A DNA stretch of 25,744 nucleotides, taken from positions 1-25,744 of the forward strand of contig CAAEFF010000002.1 of assembly GCA_900755085.1 (NCBI GenBank). The letters are read 5' to 3'. Of the stretch, positions 21,711 through 25,744 are shown in pieces. The notes below the pieces were generated by a model. That model was given only the letters and a program-made list of their open reading frames with translations, ran no database searches and was not told the origin of the DNA. The stretch is from an uncultured Streptococcus sp. GTDB taxonomy: Bacteria; Bacillota; Bacilli; Lactobacillales; Streptococcaceae. Within the stretch, counting starts at the first letter, position 1; each line of letters begins with the position of its first letter. A program made the position numbers and the translations under genes.

Positions 21711-23081
21711 CTAATTTTGTTTCATAAAGATAGATCCGTCTCCACCGATTTCAGTAAGATGTCCATCCTTCATCAATCCCATTTTTTCCATCCACTCTTC
21801 AAATTCTTTGATCGGACGTTTGTTCAATAGATCACGCATCGTAGCAGTTTCATGATAACCAGTAGTTTGATAGTTCAACATGATATCATCACCATGAGGA
21901 ATTGCCATGATGTAGTTAACATTAGCTGCTCCAAGAAGAACCAATAGATTTTCAGCGTCATTTTGATCTGCTTTCATGTGGTTCGTGTAACAAATGTCAC
22001 AACCCATGGAAATACCGGTCAGTTTGCCCATGAAGTGATCTTCCAAACCAGCACGAATAACTTGTTTTGAATCATACAAATATTCCGGACCGATGAATCC
22101 AACTACTGTGTTAACCAAGAATGGATCAAAACGTTTCGCAAAACCATAACAACGTGCTTCCATCGTTACCTGGTCAGCACCATGGTGAGCATCTGATGAC
22201 AACTCAGAACCTTGACCAGTTTCAAAGTACATCACGTTTGGACCAGCTGCAGTACCAACTTTATGAGCTGTATCTTTAGCTTCCTGAAGAACTTTTGCAT
22301 CAAAACCGAATGCCGCATTCCCTTTTTCAGAACCTGCGATAGACTGGAATACCAATCCAGTTGGAGCTCCTTGGTTCATTGCTTCAATCTGAGTTGTAAC
22401 GTGAGCTAGCACACAGTGTTGTGTTGGAATCTTATACTCTTCGATAAAATCATTAAACTTATGAAGAATTCGTTTTGTACTCTCTACAGAATCATCAACT
22501 GGGTTCAACCCTAACAGAGCATCCCCACATCCATAAGCAAAACCTTCCATTGTAGAGGCCATAATTCCATCAGGATCATCTGTAGTGTGGTTTGGTTGCA
22601 AACGAGAAGAGAATGTTCCCGGCATACCAATGGTTGTATTAGCGCGTTTTGTAATGACAATCTTATTTGCTGCAACAATCAAGTCTAAGTTTGTCATCAA
22701 CTTAGCAACCGCTGCAACCATTTCTGAGGTTAATCCACGAGAAAGCCATTGAATATCAACATTTTGGTGGTTGTTATCTAAAATCCACTCACGAAGTTCA
22801 GAAACAGTCCAATTTTTAATCTTTTCATAAGTACGAAGGTTTACATCATCAATAATAATACGAGTTACTTCGTCCTCTTCGTATGGAACAACAGGATTGT
22901 TAAACAAATCTGATAGTTTTAATTGTGATAAAACCACCTTAGCTGCTACGCGTTCTTCAGAAGATTCAGCCGCCACCCCAGCAAGTTGGTCACCCGACTT
23001 GTATTCATTGGCTTTAGCTAGAACTTCTTTTACTGATTTGAATTCATAGACTCTTCCAAATAATTTTGTCTTTAAAATCAT
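21711..23081 (-). CDS. eutB: EutB, ethanolamine ammonia-lyase large (catalytic) subunit
   Basis: 456 residues, against 453 in E. coli. EutB is the TIM-barrel catalytic subunit of the adenosylcobalamin-dependent enzyme. Conserved blocks are AGVAAESSEERVAAKVVLSQ (about residues 35-54), FSSRLQPNHTTDDPDGIMAS (about 156-175), EGFAYGCGDALLGLNPVDDS, PTQHCVLAHVTTQIEAMNQG, APTGLVFQSIAGSEKGN, and YFETGQGSELSSDAHHGADQ. The glutamate in YFETGQG binds substrate in the known structure. CDICYTNHMKADQNDAENLL and NYIMAIPHGDDIMLNYQTT complete it. A strong AAGGAGGAG precedes the ATG, consistent with high expression. It follows eutA by 26 bases. Confidence 0.97.
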   Translation of the reverse strand: MILKTKLFGRVYEFKSVKEVLAKANEYKSGDQLAGVAAESSEERVAAKVVLSQLKLSDLFNNPVVPYEEDEVTRIIIDDVNLRTYEKIKNWTVSELREWILDNNHQNVDIQWLSRGLTSEMVAAVAKLMTNLDLIVAANKIVITKRANTTIGMPGTFSSRLQPNHTTDDPDGIMASTMEGFAYGCGDALLGLNPVDDSVESTKRILHKFNDFIEEYKIPTQHCVLAHVTTQIEAMNQGAPTGLVFQSIAGSEKGNAAFGFDAKVLQEAKDTAHKVGTAAGPNVMYFETGQGSELSSDAHHGADQVTMEARCYGFAKRFDPFLVNTVVGFIGPEYLYDSKQVIRAGLEDHFMGKLTGISMGCDICYTNHMKADQNDAENLLVLLGAANVNYIMAIPHGDDIMLNYQTTGYHETATMRDLLNKRPIKEFEEWMEKMGLMKDGHLTEIGGDGSIFMKQN

Positions 23082-23107
23082 TTAAAGTCTCCTCCTTTAA
23101 TAATTTC

Positions 23108-24538
23108 TTAATTAAAAACTAACGTTTTAACAACGACCGGCAAGACCGATCCCTCTATCACTGGATTACCTATATCGATGTAGTCACCATTTTGGACATC
23201 AACTGAGTCAATACATACAAACGGATAATCTTTTGGTAATTCAGCAAACAAACATTGCCCTAAAACCTTAGCCATATCTTCTCTAACAACTACAAGTAAT
23301 GGAATGTTCTTTCGAATACTTTCTCCCATTCCTTTTATGATAGCGCTTGCATATTCTTGTACTCTAACAAAACTTGGACTTTTTTCACCATTAATTGCTA
23401 AAGCAACCTGTTGAACTTCATTTTCTAAGGTAAACCATTCTAATTTATCATGAATGATTTCTGTTAATTTTTCACAACTCTCTAGCTCGTCGTCCTTCGC
23501 TAATTTCAAAACAGGTATATTTCTAATCGGTAAAGTTTTAGAAATATAAGTGATGGTGCTTCCGCTTACCTCTGTTGTATGACTTCCAGCACCTACGACT
23601 GTTGCTCGAATTGTTTCGGCTGATTCAATCACTCTCTTTTGTTCAAAAATCTTTGATTGACGAATAGCACGTCCCAATATGATACCAATATCACCGTAGG
23701 CAAAATCATTAGTAGCAGAATCTTGATAAATAGCATCGGCTACTCCTCCAGAAAATGAAACACATTTCAATTCATAATCGAGTCGCAATCCATGGTTAGT
23801 TTGTAAAAACTCGTAATATGGAGCATCCACTTCAAGCCCAACTGCCTTTTCTAAAACTCTCACTAAAATTTGGATTAATTTATTCAATTCATCCCTATTT
23901 ACAATTTCATCCAAAAACAGTCTTAAATTTTCTTGTTTTATAATTTCTTGTAGTTTCGGTGAAATATAATGTATTTTAAGTGTATTAGGATCAATCTTGA
24001 TCAAACGACCGCCAATATCAAAACAACCTGTATCAATTACATCTCCTTCGCGAAATGCAGCGAAGTTTGAAGTTCCACCTCCAATATCAATATTTACAAC
24101 GGAAGTATGGTGTTCTTGAGAATATTGGTGTGCACACGCTCCCTTGCCTGCGATAATACTCTCTAGATCTGGCCCCGCAGTAGCAACTACAAAGTCCCCA
24201 GCGTAACCGCTCAACGCCTGCAAAACTTGGCTGGCATTTTCTTTTCTAGCTGTTTCACCGGTAATAATTACTGCCCCCATCTGAATATCTTGCTTTTCAA
24301 TCCCAGCTTTTTGATATTCTTGGATAACAAAATCTTTTATCTTATCAACTTCTATCAAAGACTGATGTGAAATTGGTGTAAAAATAATTTTACTTTTATA
24401 AAGGACTTTTTTATCCGTTATATATACTCTTGGGATTGTAAATACAGAAGCAATATTTTCAATTGTAAGTTCAGATAGGACCAATTGAGTAGTTGCAGTT
24501 CCAAGATCTAACCCAACACTCAAAATTTTATCCGACAT
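23108..24538 (-). CDS. eutA: EutA, ethanolamine ammonia-lyase reactivating factor
   Basis: 476 residues from MSDKILSVGLDLGTATTQLV. GGAGG lies 4 to 9 bases upstream, right after the terminator's U-tract; an ORF extension of 19 codons would run back through the terminator and is rejected. EutA releases damaged cobalamin from EutBC with ATP. It has an actin/Hsp70-like ATPase layout: the DLGTATTQ phosphate loop at about residues 10-17 and a second loop, NIDIGGGTSNFAAFREG, near residue 150. GAGSHTTEVSGSTITY (about 315) is also conserved. It is the first gene after the ANTAR-type antiterminator, so its transcription depends on readthrough. Confidence 0.95.
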   Translation of the reverse strand: MSDKILSVGLDLGTATTQLVLSELTIENIASVFTIPRVYITDKKVLYKSKIIFTPISHQSLIEVDKIKDFVIQEYQKAGIEKQDIQMGAVIITGETARKENASQVLQALSGYAGDFVVATAGPDLESIIAGKGACAHQYSQEHHTSVVNIDIGGGTSNFAAFREGDVIDTGCFDIGGRLIKIDPNTLKIHYISPKLQEIIKQENLRLFLDEIVNRDELNKLIQILVRVLEKAVGLEVDAPYYEFLQTNHGLRLDYELKCVSFSGGVADAIYQDSATNDFAYGDIGIILGRAIRQSKIFEQKRVIESAETIRATVVGAGSHTTEVSGSTITYISKTLPIRNIPVLKLAKDDELESCEKLTEIIHDKLEWFTLENEVQQVALAINGEKSPSFVRVQEYASAIIKGMGESIRKNIPLLVVVREDMAKVLGQCLFAELPKDYPFVCIDSVDVQNGDYIDIGNPVIEGSVLPVVVKTLVFN

Positions 24539-24549
24539 AGGAAACCTCC

Positions 24550-24607
24550 AAAAAAAGACGCTTAAAGAATGCACTGAAACATCGGTTTCTTGCATCCTTT
24601 AAGCGTC
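24550..24607 (-). terminator. Intrinsic terminator between eutW and eutA
   Basis: On the minus strand, a long stem starts GACGCTTAAAG (24607 to 24597) pairing with its complement (24567 to 24557). It continues after one mismatch with five more pairs and then an inner GAAAC/GTTTC stem, with seven T residues (24556 to 24550) after it. The eutA Shine-Dalgarno follows at once. Its 5' arm overlaps ANTAR hairpin P2 (24601-24614), so the two are mutually exclusive. Confidence 0.93.
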
Positions 24608-24637
24608 ATTGCTTTTCGACTGACTTCATTGTTAGTC
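24601..24637 (-). promoter_or_regulatory. ANTAR (EutV) two-hairpin antiterminator upstream of eutA
   Basis: Reading the minus strand, P1 is GACTAAC-AATGAA-GTCAGTC (24637 to 24618; seven-base arms with one A-C mismatch) and P2 is AAGC-AATGAC-GCTT (24614 to 24601), joined by 3 bases. Both loops have A at position 1 and G at position 4, which are the key contacts of EutV. P2 overlaps the terminator's 5' arm. In Enterococcus faecalis, EutW phosphorylates EutV in response to ethanolamine, and EutV stabilises P2 to allow readthrough. The eutW gene lies directly upstream here. Confidence 0.92.
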
Positions 24638-24646
24638 TAGAATTAT

Positions 24647-25744
24647 TTACACTTTAAAAATTATCTTAACTTGCGTTCCCTCATTGTTTGAGGTCGTGAC
24701 TAGTCTTCCGGATAATTTACTCTCTACAAATCTTTGAACAAGTATTAAGCCAAGATGCTCTTGACCCACGGTTTCGACATTGTAACCGCTACCATTATCA
24801 ATTACTTGTATACGTATTATATCATCATTTTTCGTCATTTGCAAACGAATACATTGATTTTTTTTATTTTTTTGATATTTTTTATTGGAAAAAGCATGCT
24901 CATAAGCATTTTGTAATAATTCATTTATTACCAATGCCAGTGACGATGCTCTATTATGATCCAAGTAAATATCATCACATAATTTTAATTTTAATTGAAT
25001 TTCTGATTTTTCTGCAAAACAGCGTTGAAGATTTGATGAAACAATTTCAACCAAAGACTTCAAATCTATTTTTTCATTTTCTTGATTAGAAAGAAGTTCA
25101 TAGGTAGCAGCTATCGAGAAAATTCTGTTTATACAGTCTTCAAAAGCAACTTTTGTACCAAACTCTTTAACCTGTGCTCCTTGCAATCGCAATAAAGAAA
25201 TAATGGTTTGAAGATGATTTTTAACTCGGTGATTAATTTCTCGAGAAGCAATCAAACTCTCTTGGATTTCTTTGTCTTTTTCCCGTAGTTCACTGGTATC
25301 TTTTATAGTAATAATCGTTTGATGATTGCGAGCATTGGGATAACACTTCACTTGAAAATAATGTTTTCCGTACTTAACTGTTTTATTACTATTTGAAAAA
25401 TTATCCTCTACTAATTCAGAAAAAATTGTTCCATCTAAAGAGAGATTATCATAATGCATTCCTTGTATACTTTCTAAGTAACCCAACTTACTTCGATATA
25501 AGACAACCGCTGATTGATTGCAATGTAGTAAAAATCCTCCTCGATCAAATACTAATACTGCATCTTCTACATAATCTAATAATGATACCTCTTCTTCCCG
25601 GATTGATTCAGAAGGTGCTTGAAAAATATAAGAATGGTCACCTTTCGAATGCTGGAGAGAAAAACTTGATGAGAAACTATCTGAAAAATCACTTTCAACG
25701 ATTAAAGTAGCAATTACTTTTTTTCCTCTGATAATTGGAAAAAC
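24647..25744 (-). CDS. eutW: EutW, ethanolamine sensor histidine kinase (partial, 5' end outside window)
   Basis: 365 residues are visible and the frame stays open to the window edge; a TTG at 25486 is internal. From the edge: the tail of an N-terminal sensor domain (FPIIRGKKVIATLIVESDF); a PAS-like domain from about residue 60 (LLDYVEDAVLVFDRGGFLLH); a HisKA_2-type dimerisation region, SREINHRVKNHLQTIISLLR, with the phosphoacceptor His in N-H-R-V-K-N; and an HATPase domain with LVINELLQNAYEHAFSN (N box), IDNGSGYNV and LGLILVQRFVES. This architecture is typical of kinases that pair with ANTAR regulators. Its partner eutV is expected just beyond the right edge. It is followed by the ANTAR element that controls eutA. 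Confidence 0.92.
   Translation of the reverse strand, partial: VFPIIRGKKVIATLIVESDFSDSFSSSFSLQHSKGDHSYIFQAPSESIREEEVSLLDYVEDAVLVFDRGGFLLHCNQSAVVLYRSKLGYLESIQGMHYDNLSLDGTIFSELVEDNFSNSNKTVKYGKHYFQVKCYPNARNHQTIITIKDTSELREKDKEIQESLIASREINHRVKNHLQTIISLLRLQGAQVKEFGTKVAFEDCINRIFSIAATYELLSNQENEKIDLKSLVEIVSSNLQRCFAEKSEIQLKLKLCDDIYLDHNRASSLALVINELLQNAYEHAFSNKKYQKNKKNQCIRLQMTKNDDIIRIQVIDNGSGYNVETVGQEHLGLILVQRFVESKLSGRLVTTSNNEGTQVKIIFKV

Noticed and set aside
24539..24595. Upstream start for eutA at 24595 adding 19 residues.
   Set aside because: This would translate through the terminator hairpin and lacks a ribosome site; ATG at 24538 has GGAGG at proper distance.
25393..25710. A 105-codon ORF on the plus strand near the right edge.
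   Set aside because: It is antisense to the PAS region of eutW, which is a well-supported kinase open to the edge; no family is recognisable in the antisense protein.

Overview
The window is a low-GC Firmicute accessory locus. Gene content and order fit the cobalamin/ethanolamine island known from oral streptococci of the Streptococcus sanguinis group; the genus is an inference from gene content, not from a marker gene. Every gene I can support is on the minus strand, so transcription runs from high to low coordinates. No rRNA, tRNA, CRISPR array, insertion sequence or phage gene was seen. The longest stretch without a gene is 13125-13356, which is packed with regulatory signals.

Region 1 (25744 to 13357) is an ethanolamine-utilisation (eut) operon with bacterial microcompartment genes. 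In transcription order it holds eutW (sensor kinase, cut by the window edge), an ANTAR-type two-hairpin antiterminator plus terminator, eutA (reactivase), eutB and eutC (ammonia-lyase), eutL (shell), a eutK-like shell protein with a basic tail, eutE (acylating aldehyde dehydrogenase), two nearly identical eutM shell genes, eutT (adenosyltransferase), pduL (phosphotransacylase), a conserved Firmicute eut protein of unknown role, eutN (shell vertex), eutH (ethanolamine permease) and eutQ (cupin). Ethanolamine is split to acetaldehyde and ammonia by EutBC, acetaldehyde becomes acetyl-CoA by EutE, and PduL makes acetyl phosphate. EutT and EutA supply and rescue the adenosylcobalamin cofactor.

Region 2 (13356 to 13125) is the switch between operons. 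It holds a terminator for eutQ, a clear sigma-70-type promoter, and a leader with two hairpins, each bearing a six-base loop with A at position 1 and G at position 4. The second overlaps a 15-bp terminator. This has the same architecture as the EutV target before eutA and has no recognisable cobalamin riboswitch. It suggests that cobalamin synthesis is switched on by the ethanolamine two-component system.

Region 3 (13124 to 1) is a tightly overlapped anaerobic (early-cobalt) cobalamin operon: cbiA, cbiB, two tandem cbiC paralogues, cbiD, cbiE, cbiT, cbiF, cbiG, cbiH, cbiJ, a cobA-hemD fusion, cbiK, cbiL, cbiM and the start of cbiN. Together they convert uroporphyrinogen III toward cobinamide and begin a cobalt importer. 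The second cbiC has phenylalanine where the catalytic histidine should be.

The most notable points are the ANTAR-type leader on the cbi operon, the His-to-Phe CbiC paralogue, the tandem eutM pair, and a small module shared between EutT and the unknown eut protein but missing from the short EutQ.
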